Assembly: GCA_949316235.1 (NCBI GenBank)
Contig: OX438744.1
Location: 36,638,778 to 36,702,777 of the forward strand
Source: Oegoconia quadripuncta
Taxonomy: Eukaryota > Arthropoda > Insecta > Lepidoptera > Autostichidae
Length of the DNA stretch: 64,000 nucleotides
Direction of reading: 5' to 3'
Part shown: piece after piece, positions 43,857 through 56,169 of the stretch
Layout: each line of letters opens with the position of its first letter
How positions within the stretch are numbered: the first letter of the stretch is position 1
Program-made: the position numbers and the translations under genes
Notes under the pieces: model-generated
Seen by the model: only the letters and a program-made list of their open reading frames with translations
The model's database searches: none
Told to the model about the DNA's origin: nothing

Positions 43857-44254
43857 CACCAAAAAGGATAGTTATTATTATTACAATCCAATATATTAAT
43901 TTATTATTTGCTCGGGTGTTAGCTGAAATAGTTTGGTAATGATAATTCACGACTTCAGAAATGATAATATTTATTTTATTTATTTATTTTATTTTGACAC
44001 TATTGCATACAAACATACATTGAACATAGGACATCTGTATGTTTTTTTTTCTTGTGTGCAATAAATGATAAAATAAATAAATAAAAATAAATAGGACAGA
44101 AATACACAAAAGGCGAGCTTATCTCCGTAAGAGATTTCTTCCAGCATACCCCCGGAAGGAAAAAACCAATTTAAAGTTTTTTATTGCAGGCAAGGAGCGA
44201 TACTTTTTTACAAAAGACAATACATACACAATTATACATTTATTATATATTTTT

Positions 44255-44400
44255 TTTTTATTAAAAACTGGTTTCGCGTTTGACCACAATCTCACCTGAT
44301 GGAAAGTGACATCGTCGAAGCCGAAGATGTATCACGCGCACCCAGTAAATGCCTATTCACTCTAGACTTGAAGATCCCAAGGTTGTAAGTGTCGGGAATT
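44255..44400 (-). mobile_element. Non-LTR C-terminal fragment (family X), inverse
   Basis: GCGTTTGACCACAATCTCAC, GATGGAAAGTGAC and AAGATCCCAAGGTTGTA, the inverse of 36430-36550. Confidence 0.55.
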
Positions 44401-44819
44401 TTTTTTAATTCTTCTAAATGAATGATAAAAGCGCAAGGTTTACTTGCTACTTTTCCCATAGTAGGTAATGAACAAGTCGATGAATCGTTTTATCGCGTCA
44501 TCGGCCTTATTCCATTGTAATAGAGAAAATGACCGCTCATTAATTATTGACTAAATGTAGTCTAATTTACATCAAATCGGAAACCGTGGAGCTGCTGGGA
44601 CGATATAGGTAGAAAATACCCTGGATCTCGATAAATTGAGTAGCGTATATCATATCCGCAATAAAGTTATACCAAGCAGGCGAAGCCGCGAGCGGACACA
44701 CACGGTAAATCAACATGCCCTCTACTATCCACGATGACAGGTAGTAAGCGTGTTCGAGGTTTACATCGTCCGTGCAAGGGTGTCCAATAGGGTGGTGGCA
44801 TTATCCCGTTGAATTTGTC

Positions 44820-45100
44820 GACCTGTTTGGTGTAGTGGTTACAAACTCTGACCACTATACCAAAAGGTCGCGGGTTCGAATCCCGCAAGGGGCATATGTT
44901 TGTATGATGAATACGGACATGTGTACCCGAGTTATGGATGTTTTCATTTATAATAAGTATTTATTTCAAAAAAAAAATGTATTTATGTAGTATATTAACC
45001 ATCTTGTATCCACAACACAAGCCTATAGTTGCTTAAAGTGGAACTAGATGGCGCTGTGTGTATGTCCAAAGATATTTATTTATTTATTATTTATTTAATT
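44820..45100 (+). mobile_element. SINE family A copy (full)
   Basis: GACCTGTTTGGTGTAGTGG, GGGTTCGAATCCCGC, GATGAATACGGACATGTG and GGAACTAGATGGCGCTGTG, ending in a TATTTATT tail. Confidence 0.82.
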
Positions 45101-45820
45101 ACGTGTACGTGTATATTTGCTAACTATTGTCACTACGCGACTATAAGTGAACTGAGTAAAACATGAATTTGTGTTAACATTCTTCTTCTTCAATTTAAGA
45201 GCTATGCTCTTGTCGGTGGAGTAACGACCATGTCTCTCTACTTTCCGCCCTCGTTTTAACCTCTTGGTATGACACGACATTCACCTTTTCTTTCACTTGG
45301 TCAAAGTAATTACGCCTTGGTCTTCCCCTTCACTCTTTCCTTCAATCTTTCCCTCAATTATGTTCTTCAAAAAAATATCGTGTCGTATCAAGTGACCTAT
45401 CATCTTTCCTCTTCGGTTCTCAACTGTGGCTAACAGGCATCTCTTCTCCTTTACCATCATCATTAACATTACTTAGTCTTATTATCTGGGGTAATGAGAT
45501 TGAAATTACTTAATTAAATATTTGATGAATGCGCTTTCACCTGCGGCTTCATCTTTACTTAACATCAGGTTTGTTTGAGGTCCCGTTCCGTTCTGCATAA
45601 ACAAAAGCCGGCCAAGTGCGTGTCGGACCACGCCCAGAGGGTTCCGTACTTGCCCGTCACAATATGCGGATTTAGAAGAGGGCTTTTTGTTGTTTGATAA
45701 ATAATTTTCCACGTAAAGTACATTTTATATATTTTTTTGGCTATTACACATAACCTTGTAATGCCTACTTATACTTAATGGCTGTGACAATTTACCTTTT
45801 AACTTTGTTATATATATACA

Positions 45821-46078
45821 GAACGTTCGTGGTTCGCCGGTAAAGACGCGGTCTACCAATTTAGGAGGTCCCAGGCTATGTACCAATGAGTTTTTAAATT
45901 TAATTTAATTACTTATGTGCATGGATACCTGCATGCCTGCGAAATAAAAATTCTAAAGCATGTGAAGTCCCCAACCCGCATTGGGCCAGCAGCGTGGTGA
46001 ATATCCTATACTCCCTCATATACGAGTTGAAGGTCTATATCCCAGGAGTGGAATGTTTACGGCCTGATGATGATGATA
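45821..46078 (+). mobile_element. SINE family C copy, internally deleted
   Basis: GTGGTTCGCCGGTAAAGACG, TACCAATGAGTTTTTAAATT and CCGCATTGGGCCAGC, ending GATGATGATGAT. Confidence 0.65.
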
Positions 46079-46400
46079 TCCGCCGTGAATTATTTTCTTC
46101 TTCTAATTTAAGAGCTACGCTAAAAAAATTAAATTTTGAATTCTTTTACGTATCCAAAAACAACCGTTTAGCTGGCAGGGCGGCGCTTGACTTCAACAAA
46201 AATTAGCAATATAAAGCTTAATATTTCATAAATGGGATCCCTGAATCGAAAACTCAAAATAAAAACTGTTCAAAATAACCACTCGTATTTTTGAACGACT
46301 TATGCACCGACATCCCGCACGATGGATAACAAAAATGAAAAAAAAAAGTCCACTTAAAAATTTTTTTTCCTAGTTGTTATTTTATCACTTTGTAGTCGTT

Positions 46401-46724
46401 TTTTTTTATGCACAACGGATTCGTACTTGACCTCAATCACACCTGATGTTAAGTGAAGATGAAGTCGAAGGTAGAAGCGTACTGACCCGGAATCCCCAAC
46501 ACATTTGGGGGACTGGCTATCTTATCTCTGGCAACCGGAACACAACAATGCTATTAACATTGCTGCAACATTTAGATAAGATGGTGTTAGCTAGCCAGGC
46601 GGACATTTTTTAAAATGCCCTACCACCAACCAAACCGAGTACTCAAACATGTACTCCGGTGTGGATCGAACCCGCGACCTTCAAATCGTAAACCTAATGT
46701 TGTTTACATTGAGCCACGGAGGCG
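46401..46724 (-). mobile_element. SINE family D copy (full)
   Basis: TTTTTTTATGCACAACGGAT, CACCTGATGTTAAGTGAAGA, ACATTGCTGCAACATTTAGA and an inverted tRNA head (GGATCGAACCCGCGACCTTC, CATTGAGCCACGGAGGCG). Confidence 0.78.
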
Positions 46725-46888
46725 TGATTAGTATGTAACCCATGCTAAATTACAGTTTTCTAGATTCATAAAGAAAAAATATATTGTAAAGAGCATGTTT
46801 CCTTTCCACGGTAACTAGGCTCTCCTTGTATAGTCGATCGACATCTGTGATCGGCACCTCTAAAAGACCGCTACAAAGTTTTTTATAA

Positions 46889-47107
46889 TAAATAAATATT
46901 TCGGACACTTACACCAGTCAATTCTAGTCCCAAACTAAGCAAAGCTTGTGCTATGTACCTATACTAGATAACGTACAAACATACATAAATATTTATATAA
47001 ACATCCATGTTCGTACTCATCATACAAACATTTACCCCTCGTGGGATTCGAACCCTCAACCGTTGGTTTCGCAGACAGGGTCACTATCCACTACACCAAT
47101 TGGTCGT
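46889..47107 (-). mobile_element. SINE family B copy
   Basis: TTTCGGACACTTACACCAGT, GGGATTCGAACCCTCAACCG and ACTATCCACTACACCAATTG. Confidence 0.78.
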
Positions 47108-47299
47108 TTCATCTACTTATAGAAATTATTTTTCAAAAATAGCACCATTTACCTTTGACTCAGTCGGTAATCGTCTAAAATGTAGTAAGTAGGTAATTCT
47201 TTTTTCACTTTAGTTTAGTTTATTTTCAATTAACATGTTTGGAATCTGCTGGTAATCGGATAAATATAATATCTTATGTACCTATCACTTCTTATTTAT

Positions 47300-47607
47300 G
47301 TCGGGGGCTCAGCGGTTAAGACGCGGTCTCCCAATTTGGGAGGTACGGGTTCGATTCCCAGCAGCCATGTACCAATGACTTTTTAAATTTAATTTAATTA
47401 CTTATGTGCTTTTATCCGACTACTCCTAAACGGTGAAGTAAAACATCGTGAGGAAACCTGTAAGCCTGAGAAATAAAAATTCAAAGCTATGTGCCGTCTC
47501 CAACCCGCATTGGGCCAGCGTGGTGGGACTACGGCCCCTACTCCCATATACGAGGGAGGGAAGGCCTATATCCCTGCAGTGGGATGTTTACGGGCCGATG
47601 ATGATGT
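47300..47607 (+). mobile_element. SINE family C copy (full)
   Basis: CTCAGCGGTTAAGACGCGG, GGGTTCGATTCCCAGC, AAACATCGTGAGGAAACCTG and GTGGGATGTTTACGGGC, ending GATGATG. Confidence 0.8.
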
Positions 47608-48475
47608 ATTATTTGGAATACAAACTAAAAAACGTCAATATCATTGACGAATTTACAAAGTTTATTTAAATAATATTTAACACTTTAGAAAATATTTCGA
47701 CCCAAAAGTCGAACCTGCATTCATCATATTCTATTACAGTACGAAGTATGTAGGTACCGAGTTAAATTAACTCTAGGTGATATTACTACAGAATATTCTA
47801 TTTAATTTTGAAGCTCCAAATTATAAACTAAAAACAAATTGGCGAAAGAAAAGCGAGCCTTTCATATCAAAATTCTAAAGCAACTTTAATTAAAAACAAG
47901 ATACGAATCGGAGAGAAATTTAAATAAAACTGAAACACTTTTCTGGCAATTCATTTTGAATGCTGGATTTAATAAATGCTTAAGCGAGAGCACACTGTTA
48001 TTTCCCTTTGAGACTGGCCAAAGAGAATACTAGAAGAAAAATGGGACCACCCGAAGGGTGGGCACCCCTCTCAAGGAGGTATTGCCTTGAATAAAGAAAG
48101 TTAAAATTTTCTTAAACCCCCCGGGCGGGGTGGCTTCTATCTATCTTCGTTTAAGTATTGGCAAAAATGACCCCCCCCGTTTGCCATCTCTGTCGCACTT
48201 TACGATGTCATTGGTTGGTTTTTAAAACAGTTAGAAAGGAGGGTCGGCGTCAATCGATGATGTTTTACTTTTAATTCGAAACGAAACAGGTGAAGTTTGA
48301 CTTCTAGAGACAGTTGAAGTTTACGAACATTGTATGTAGGTAACTTATTTATTGAATTGAAGATAATGATATATGGAGTACCTAGTAATGGAGATTTATG
48401 TAGTGTGCCTACAGTAGAAGCAATACAAAAAAGCTTAAGTAAAGGTCATAGCTCATTAGAGCCACCCGGCATTCA
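47608..48475. other. Stretch without recognisable gene
   Basis: AT-rich sequence with a G/C-rich island (about 48045-48185: GGTGGGCACCCCTCTCAAGG, CCCCGGGCGGGGTGG). No splice-bounded coding segment seen. Confidence 0.4.
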
Positions 48476-48589
48476 CTCCGCACCTCCTCGTCTCGTGCGG
48501 TTAGTATTCTTTATATGGACTTATATGGGTATGCGCTCACTACATCAACTCCGTAGCGTCACCGGATCGCCTTAGTAGTAAGCCCTACA

Positions 48590-48920
48590 CGCGCGGACGG
48601 CGACTGGAGCACTCGGTGACAACTCGTTGCTCGCATGCTTACCTTGCATTGACTGCGCATTGCCAACGCGCGGGTCCCGAGTAGACCGCGCGCTGCCCGC
48701 GAATGATTTCAAGAGCCAATTGTTAACAGACTACTCGAAAATTCGTAGACCAAGCGACGTCCACTCGTTGACCACGCGGGGTCCACTGGTTGACGACACT
48801 AGGTCCGCTGGTTGACCGCGCGACGTTTATTAGTGATAACGCGGCGTCCACCCGTGGATCACCTGTATACAACGAGTGGACACCGTGCGACGAGGCGGTG
48901 CGGAGTGGGTGCCGGGTGGG
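48590..48920. repeat. GC-rich degenerate repeat
   Basis: The theme 'GTCCACTGGTTGAC..CGCG' recurs loosely (GACCACGCGGGGTCC, GTCCACTGGTTGACGACACT, GTCCGCTGGTTGACCGCGCG), suggesting an eroded tandem repeat of about 25-30 bp. Open frames through it look compositional. Confidence 0.4.
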
Positions 48921-49901
48921 TCTAATGAGCTATGACTTAAGAACAGAATTCCGCGCTCGGTGTATTACAAAATTAATAAGGTCATATATTTGGGTACCAC
49001 TAGCTGCCCGCTAGCAGCTTTGCCTGCGTGGTGTTACGTTATCGCGCAGTAATCTTTGTACGTTATCCCTGGGGAACCTTTACTGGGATATAAAGGTATC
49101 ATGACTTCTTCCAAGACATTATCCATCTGTGTGCCAAATTTCAATCATATCGGTCTAGTCGTTTCGCCGTGATTAAGCAACAAACACACATACAAACTTT
49201 CGCATTTATGACATGTTAGTTGGATATAGAGTTGCAAGGATTGATTATTTTATCCTGCAATAAACGGGTGAGCTAAATTATTTGTCATCTCATCTTATAT
49301 GAAGCGTGGTGTGATAAATGACTTATCTATCTTTAGCTTAGGTATATTAATGTCAAATTGAAGTTCGTTGAAATTGCTAAATGGCGCTAAATCACTCATT
49401 CCGATCATGTACCCATTTTCTGGTTCCTTACGAGTACATCGACAGCCAAGTAGAAATAACACAGTATAGAATATATTCAGTATAGAACAGACAAGTAAGT
49501 AGACATAGGTCTGACCCAAGATGAAGAGATGCGGTCGTGAGGAGGTCTATGCATCATCAACAGGTGGTAATACTTATGTACCTACGGGGCTACTGAGTGT
49601 AGTAAGGTCCACAAAAAAGGCATGCTTTCAAGACTAGAACAAAATGAGTTAGGCAAAAATGTTTGTGTAAATGAGACGTCGACGCCGAGCAATATTCTTT
49701 TTAACTTCCGACCAAAAACTAGTATGTGCTTGACGGCGCGGCGTACTGGTGTGTAATTCGTGGTCCAATTTGAGTGTTGTTTTTTATATGCTTAATTGGA
49801 TACGCGTTTGACCACAATCTCACCTGATGGCAAGTGACGATGTGTATGAATGTGGTTTTTATATTTAAGATTAAATTATACTTGTGTGATGTTAGAATTC
49901 A

Positions 49902-50527
49902 CACATCAGAATTCAGCTATTTTGACAATGTCAAAAAACTGCTGATATAGTGCCAAATAGCGCCCAAAGGAATAAATTGTGCCACTGTAGTTTAAGAGTT
50001 ATTCAATATTTTAAGTGAGCGAATGGTGTTACGAGTTGCTCATTCATATACAGATGCTGTTTTTCCTCTGATTATAATTTATATAAATAAAATTGAGCAT
50101 AAATAGTGCTTTAAAAACAACGAAGTTATTTTGATGTCCTTCGCAGACGACGGACTTTTTCTTCTCCGTGTGTGATATTACATAGAATATTATACATTCC
50201 ATCCTCCCGGATAAAATTGTCCAATTTGGATTTTTAGTCTGTCCCACAATAAGTCATAAAGACGTCTAAATAACTGCGTTGTTTTTAAAGCACTATTTAT
50301 GGGACTTATATATTTCAGTGCCACTGTTTATGCACATTTTTTGGGATAAAATATAATCATAGGTAATGCAATCTCTGTATATGAGAATAAGGAATCCAGC
50401 AACACGTGACGTCAGAATGCTCATTTAAAAAATTTAATAACTAAACCAAAGTGGCACTATTTTTTCCTGTGGGCACTATTTCAGCACAATTTTATTGACA
50501 TTGTCAAAATAGCTGAATTCTACTGTG
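49902..50527. mobile_element. Palindromic MITE family M, copy 3 (best preserved ends)
   Basis: Left CAGAATTCAGCTATTTTGAC and CAATGTCAAAAAACTG; right GACATTGTCAAAATAGCTGA and ATTCTACTGTGTG. Inner arms AACAACGAAGTTATTTTGA and TAACTGCGTTGTTTTTAAAG. Arms of about 250 bp. Confidence 0.72.
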
Positions 50528-50754
50528 TGAATACAGCATCAGCATGCACGAAAGGGTTCTTATCCATGTTTGATGAAAACCGTTTTAGCAGTTTCGTAGA
50601 TAATTAACACTGTAGCTTTTTAGTACATTATGATACAAGTGTGCTATGGTGATCATTACATACGAGGCGATATTGTGCGCGCGAGCTGCAAGCGAGCGCG
50701 CAATAAGATAGCCGAGTTGGTAATGATCAGGCACACGCGTTTCATACGACGTTT

Positions 50755-51643
50755 TTCAACACACTTGAGAGGAAAAAAACAAAACTCATGTAGGTATTAA
50801 CACAATTTTAATTATTAAAACAATTAGTAAAAGTACAATTTTCAAAACGGTAATTAACAGTTTTTGTTGGTATTTGAACAGTTTGTGTTATAGTATTGGT
50901 ATTATTAATTATTTCAGTATCTTGGGTGAAAGTTGGCGATGAACTAATATTTTCGGAGAAAGAGTGTGCGTTCTTGCTGCTTTTCCATTGTACAAAAGTT
51001 TCATATGTACTAAGTACTTCTCACTTGATTTTGATGGTAAAAGGCTATCACTCGCATTTCTTGCCTCGTTAAGATCCGGCGGCGTCAAATTTTGGCTAGG
51101 TTCACTTTCTTCACTTGAAGTAAACATTTTCGATAATATTCTAGCTCAAAGTAACTAAAACTTCGTCGTAACCAACAAATATTTACGAAAAACGTTGCAT
51201 TTTTTTTTCTTGGCGCGCGATATCTATGCGCGCGCATGGAAAATGGCGCGAACTACATCGACCAACAGCCAATATTAAAAGTGAAAAAAAGTAGTAGTTT
51301 GTTTTTGTAACTTATTTAAGTGAATTAAGGCTAGGTATATCAGTAAATTTCAATATTCATTTAACATCACAATTTAGAAAACGCATTTTCTGTTTCCTTC
51401 ATTATGTAGAATACATTTTGCCACATGAAACCGAAAAAAAAAATTAATACCCGACTAAATACGAAAGGCTTTGTCTTCATACACCTAACTTGCAATGAGA
51501 GACATGTTTAACTTAGTCAGGTTGTTATTATAGCACTTGTGCTGTAATATAATGAAAAAGCACGCGTGTTTAATATCATAGATTATGAGCCTAAAGGCGG
51601 TGTAATAAGAACAACCTTACGAGCAAGTGTGTTGAAAATAATA
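50755..51643 (-). mobile_element. Element with short TIRs and a 5' protein remnant
   Basis: Ends TTTTTCAACACACTTG and CAAGTGTGTTGAAAA are inverted. On the minus strand an ATG at 51127 opens MFTSSEESEPSQNLTPPDLN, then SLLPSKSSEKY. A -1/+1 shift further on gives YETFVQWKSSKNAHSFSEN. The 'SLLP-KS-EKY' followed by a W-K block resembles N-terminal regions of tyrosine-recombinase/DUF3504-type proteins common in insects. That link is from memory of pattern only. The catalytic part is absent. Confidence 0.4.
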
Positions 51644-51654
51644 ATAATAAATAT

Positions 51655-51780
51655 CCTAGACATACACACAGTACCATCTAGTTCCACAGTAAGCAACTAT
51701 AGGCTTGTGATGTGGATCTAGATGGTTGATATACTACATAAATACATTATTTTTTTGTAAATACTTATTATAATGAATGG
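51655..51780 (-). mobile_element. SINE family A partial copy
   Basis: CATACACACAGTACCATCTA and GTTGATATACTACATAAATA; the head is missing. Confidence 0.65.
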
Positions 51781-52092
51781 TATTTTCATCCAGGTAGATG
51801 TTACCATGTTTAATTCCCCGGGCATTTCTAAATTTTAAATTTATCATTCCACTGACTTTCGTATTTTGCGTACTACTCGGTGATGACTCACTCACTAATC
51901 TATACCCACACCGTCCAGTCCGAAACTTATTTTAATTTAGTTTAGTTCAATAAATCTAATGTGATGTCAACGTGGACATTAATTATTGTTAATAACACTT
52001 TTAATGTTACATTAATTGTAACATTATAATTTGTAATTGTCTAGAAAAATTGTTAATAACCCAACCAATTTATTTTTTCATATACTTTTATC

Positions 52093-52291
52093 AATCGTCC
52101 ACCAAACTAAGCAAAGCTTGTTTACTATGGTTATTATATAACGGATAACACAGGTATTTATATAAACATCCATGAAACGGGAATAAACGTTCGTATTCAT
52201 CCCACAAACATTTACCCCTAGCGGGATTCGAGCCAGCAATCGTTAATTTCGCAGGCAGGGTCACTACCCACTACGCCAATCGGTTGTCGTT
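52093..52291 (-). mobile_element. SINE family B copy, diverged
   Basis: AACTAAGCAAAGCTTGTTTA, GCGGGATTCGAGCC and CACTACGCCAATCGGTTGTC. Confidence 0.68.
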
Positions 52292-52376
52292 TTTGCAATT
52301 TGCAATTTTCAGTAACCAATAATCTCATTTACAATTTGTATTGTTTGTATGTGGGATTAAGAGGCCCCGAAATAAT

Positions 52377-52600
52377 TTTTTTTTTTTTTTTTATATGAGA
52401 GGGCGGCAAACGAGCATGCGGGTCACCTGATGGAAAGCAATCACCGCCGCCCATGGACACCCGTAACACCAAAAGGGTCACAGATGCGTTGCCGGCCTTT
52501 GAGGAAGGTGTCCACCCCAGAATAAGTATGGCAGCCTGAGCGATGAGGGATTCTCCAGCACTATTAGTGCTGGAGAATGGAAAATATCATTTTTAATTTA
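52377..52600 (-). mobile_element. SINE family E copy
   Basis: A T run then GAGGGCGGCAAACGAGCATG, CACCTGATGGAAAGCAATCA and GCGTTGCCGGCCTTTGAGGA. A repeat type widely seen in moths and butterflies, as far as I recall. Confidence 0.6.
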
Positions 52601-53214
52601 TTTTTGGTCAAGAATCGACACCATTGCTTACCTTCGCTAATCGAAAACGAATAGCGAACGCGACTGCACGAGTGCTTCATAGTCGGATACATTCATACGG
52701 CGACTACTAAAACTTGGTTTAATAAGATGGATTCACTTTGCGTGCTGTCGCTACCACGGGCGTAACTAAAGTTAACGCGATTAAAGTTTGTTCAAACTGC
52801 GAACTTGGGCGATTTTCACTTACGCCGCCGGAATTCGCACTTCTCACTTCACTTTCCCGAGTTCACTGCATCGCTGTTTTATAGACAGACACTTTGAAAA
52901 CATGGTTAGATTATAACTTTCAACTCATAAATTTGGCATTGAGTAAAAATGTGTAAATTGAATTATAATCATGAGCAGAGTTGAGCTTCCATCATACAAA
53001 TCACGTCGAGAGATTCTTTCGCAGTGGGTCAATATAGGTTAATGCATAGCACAAATGGGTCATAGCTCAGTGCGGCACATCTCTGAAAGAGCGGAACACT
53101 GGCATAGATTGTTGCTTTTTTTATATAAATATTGACTATTAACATTTAAGAGATGTGTTGTTATAGTTTCTTTTCGCTTCCTCTTTCTAACCTGACATTT
53201 CACAAAGCAATGGT
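52601..53214. other. Stretch without recognisable gene
   Basis: No splice-bounded coding segment and no repeat boundary identified. Confidence 0.35.
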
Positions 53215-53770
53215 GTTTGACATTTTTTTTACTGGATACGCGTTTGACTACAATGTCACCTGATGGAAAGTGACGATGTGGCCAAAGATCACACACACGC
53301 GATCACAATAGATGCCTATTTTCATTAATTTGGTGTCATTTGGAGGCTCCACTGAAAACCAGCGTTGTAGTGAACGGCTACAACCCATGCTGAGTTGGAG
53401 ACCTTTTTGACTCCACCTTGCGACACCGACAATTAGATGGCAAACACAATGTTTTTTGCATGTGTCTCGACTGTGTAATATTTGTACCTGATTGTTTGTG
53501 TCATGAGATGGGTTTAAATAATTTTTTCTTTCTTTCTTTCTTTCTATTCACCTCGCACTTGAAGATCCCAATGTTGTAGGATTCAGGAAAGACTGACGCC
53601 GGAAGGGAGTACCGTGCCTTGGCAGTTCGCATTATGAATGAAGAGTCGAACCGCTTAGTGCGAATGTTCGGTATGTTAACAACATACGGGTGGAATTCCT
53701 CCCCACGCCTAGTAGTCCGAAGATGAAATGGCGATGGTGGAATAAGATTATGTAATTCCAACGTACGCTC
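53215..53770 (-). mobile_element. Non-LTR C-terminal fragment (family X), interrupted
   Basis: The inverse family end at 53228-53280 (GCGTTTGACTACAATGTCAC) and 53550-53770 (AAGATCCCAATGTTGTAGGA, GACGCCGGAAGGGAGT) is split by about 260 bp of other sequence that ends in a (TTTC)n run at 53527-53546. Confidence 0.6.
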
Positions 53771-53969
53771 ACCGAAGTGCTTCCTGTGCGTGTTGGTTTA
53801 GTTAGAAATCAAGTTATACGTAAGTATTGAGATGTTAATGTCAAGCATTGTTTTCCTATTGATAACTAGTTACATAGCCGGAATTGTTTGTTCCAGTTTG
53901 GAACAGTTACGTATTGGATTTCGGAATTGGGGAAAAAAAAGATATAGTTTAACTTTCCAATTAGGTTCT

Positions 53970-54130
53970 TTTAATCAATCAATCAAATCAAATATATTTA
54001 TTAATTCCTGTGGTGCATTAAAACATAAAATCTACATAATAATACTTAATTTCAACTGTAACACTAGTGCCTGAACTAGGAAAATCCTGTGTTTCAGGCG
54101 AAGCTAGGGCTTCTATAACTTAAAATAATA
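53970..54130 (-). mobile_element. LINE 3' end fragment
   Basis: AATCAATCAAATCAAATATA, then GCACTAAAACATAA-like and TGTTTCAGGCGAAGC pieces. A CAAAT-rich tail at the left implies minus orientation. Confidence 0.4.
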
Positions 54131-55250
54131 TAATCATACTTATATATTATAAGCTAAAAATCTATAAATAAAGTAGATATACAGAATAAATCTATGCTTA
54201 AAGATTACTTCATGACAGTCAATAACTTCTCTGTATCCTCGTAGGTCAAATTTTGAAGTGAATTTTAGAGAAGAGAAATTTAGATTTTAATAAATAAGAA
54301 AAAAACGAAAACAATCGTTTGGGCACAGATCTCTGTTCACTCTTCTCTGATCACACAATTTGTGTTTCGACAATAAAAAATAATGTAATAATAATAATAT
54401 AAAATTATTCACCTACAGTCATGCCTTCTCATAGTAATCAGAAATATTATAATAGCCTTTCGAAGTTAGGTTTCTGTTTTATGCTTTAAGTTTTGATTAT
54501 CTAAAGTCAAATGTTGCACGTCTACCGGTATCTGTTCTTAACAGACTCGTACACAGCCAAATGATCAATATAGGTATTTAGACACAATAAATAGTAACGG
54601 GTAGGTATCTCGAATCGTCTTTAACATTTCACAAGTTAATTTCTATTTCCAGTTCTTAAGATCAAAAGAAATATACAAAATAACAAAAACATTCAGCTTT
54701 TCAAAGAACAACGGTATGCCCTAAAACGTTTCGAGCGAGACTACGAAACGTTTCGGCGAAAATAATTTTATATTTTAACAAAATTGAAACCGGCCGAGTA
54801 TTTCTTGTATAAATTTTAATATCTCGAGAGGTAGATAGAGGGCTATTTATATTTTTCCTCCCCCCGCGTTTCTTTTGGCGATTATTATTCTGTATTCCAA
54901 TGGACTGGGCCGGGTGAGGGGGGCGCCCGCGCCGCCCCGTGGACTCTTTCCTTTTTGCTTCTTAAGTCCATCTTGAAAAGGAACTGCGGAATACCTAGAG
55001 AGGACAGACAATAGTTTTGTTATGTTGAAACAATACAGTATTATTGTGTTCCTAATTGTGTTCTATTGTTAGCATCAAAAAATATTGTAAATTATTTTGC
55101 GCAATAAAGAGTATTTTGCATTGTATTTTATTATTTTGTAAATAGCGAAGGAAATGACGATTAGCGTGTTGTGTGATAGATATGTAGATGTAGAATGTAG
55201 TTGACTACTTCTTGTCCTGCGGATATCGAAAAAGTGACATCGCAAAGACA
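54131..55250. other. Stretch without recognisable gene
   Basis: AT-rich, with one GC-rich patch at 54905-54945 (GGGCGCCCGCGCCGCCCC). A LINE-tail-like ATTTTGCGCAATAAAGAGTA block at 55095-55115 (the inverse of the 9411 block). No gene seen. Confidence 0.35.
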
Positions 55251-55255
55251 AACAC

Positions 55256-55500
55256 GACCTGTTTGGTGTAGTGGTTACAAGGTCTGACTGCTATACCAAA
55301 CGGTCGCGAGTTCGAATCCCGCTAGGAGCATATGTTTGTATGATGAATACAGACGTGTGTTCCCGAGTTATGGATGTTTTATTTATATTTGTATTTATTT
55401 GCAAAAAAATGTATTTGTGTAGTTTATCAACCGTCTGGCATCTTTAATACAAGTGCTTAGTGTGGAACTAGACGGCGGCAAGATATTTATTATTATTATT
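55256..55500 (+). mobile_element. SINE family A copy
   Basis: GACCTGTTTGGTGTAGTGG, CGAGTTCGAATCCCGC and GGAACTAGACGGCGG, ending with an ATTATTATT tail. Confidence 0.78.
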
Positions 55501-55586
55501 AAACATAATTCATGTGCGATCGGTTACAAACTATCTATTTATATTCATATAATAATAATAAATATTTAATATTGTCGTTATCAAGA

Positions 55587-55834
55587 GTGTCGGTGGCTCA
55601 GCGATTAAGATGCGGTATTTTTAATTAAGATTTCCAGGCAGGCCATGTACCAATGAGTTTTTAAATTTAATTACTTATGTGCATTTATCCGAAACGGTGG
55701 AGGAAAACATCGTGAGGATACCTGCCTGCCTGAGAAATAAAAATTCAAAAGCATGTGAAGTCCCCAACCTGCATTGGCCTAACGTGGTGGACCGATTTCC
55801 CTGCAGTGGGATGTTTACGGGCTGATGATGATGA
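55587..55834 (+). mobile_element. SINE family C copy
   Basis: GTCGGTGGCTCAGCGATTAA, AAACATCGTGAGGATACCTG and GTGGGATGTTTACGGGCTG, ending GATGATGATGA. Confidence 0.75.
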
Positions 55835-56005
55835 TGAAGTGAGATGCGTGAACAGAGCTCACAAAGGTAGACGCATGCGCAAACATTATTGCAAACGTAA
55901 ATTCATGAACGGTGGTGACCACATCCCATTAGGTGTCCTTGGATTTCTTTTATATTTTTATTTACAAAAAAAAAAACATTCTAATTTCGAATTTCGCCTC
56001 CACAG

Positions 56006-56169
56006 CCTTACTGTTCTCTGCTTCTGTCACTTACCCCTTTTACTGGAAAAACCGTGGCACCTACCCGGAAGGGGTTCGATATTTAAATATAAGAAGAACA
56101 CCCCCTTTTTTCAAGGGAGACCACCCCAACCCCCTGGATTTATGGATCTGGCCTGGAGTGGGCGCGTAA
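56006..56169 (+). other. Exon-like open segment, unknown
   Basis: It follows CGCCTCCACAG and stays open to a TGA-equivalent stop at about 56167. It encodes FSASVTYPFYWKNRGTYPEG, then YLNIRRTPPFFKGDHPN and a Trp-rich end. An acceptor-like site plus protein-like composition suggests a terminal exon, but no upstream partner exon was found and the flanks are repeats. Confidence 0.3.

Noticed and set aside
53832..54074. 80-codon frame with a hydrophobic N-terminus that looks like a signal peptide
   Set aside because: The second half overlaps a LINE 3' end and no supporting exon structure is seen.
19741..55330. Apparent tRNA genes (A and B boxes at 19741, 28609, 44820, 55256 and others)
   Set aside because: The tRNA-like heads are each followed by the same non-tRNA body and AT-rich tail, so they are SINEs. 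None folds into a complete tRNA with a plausible anticodon arm by eye.
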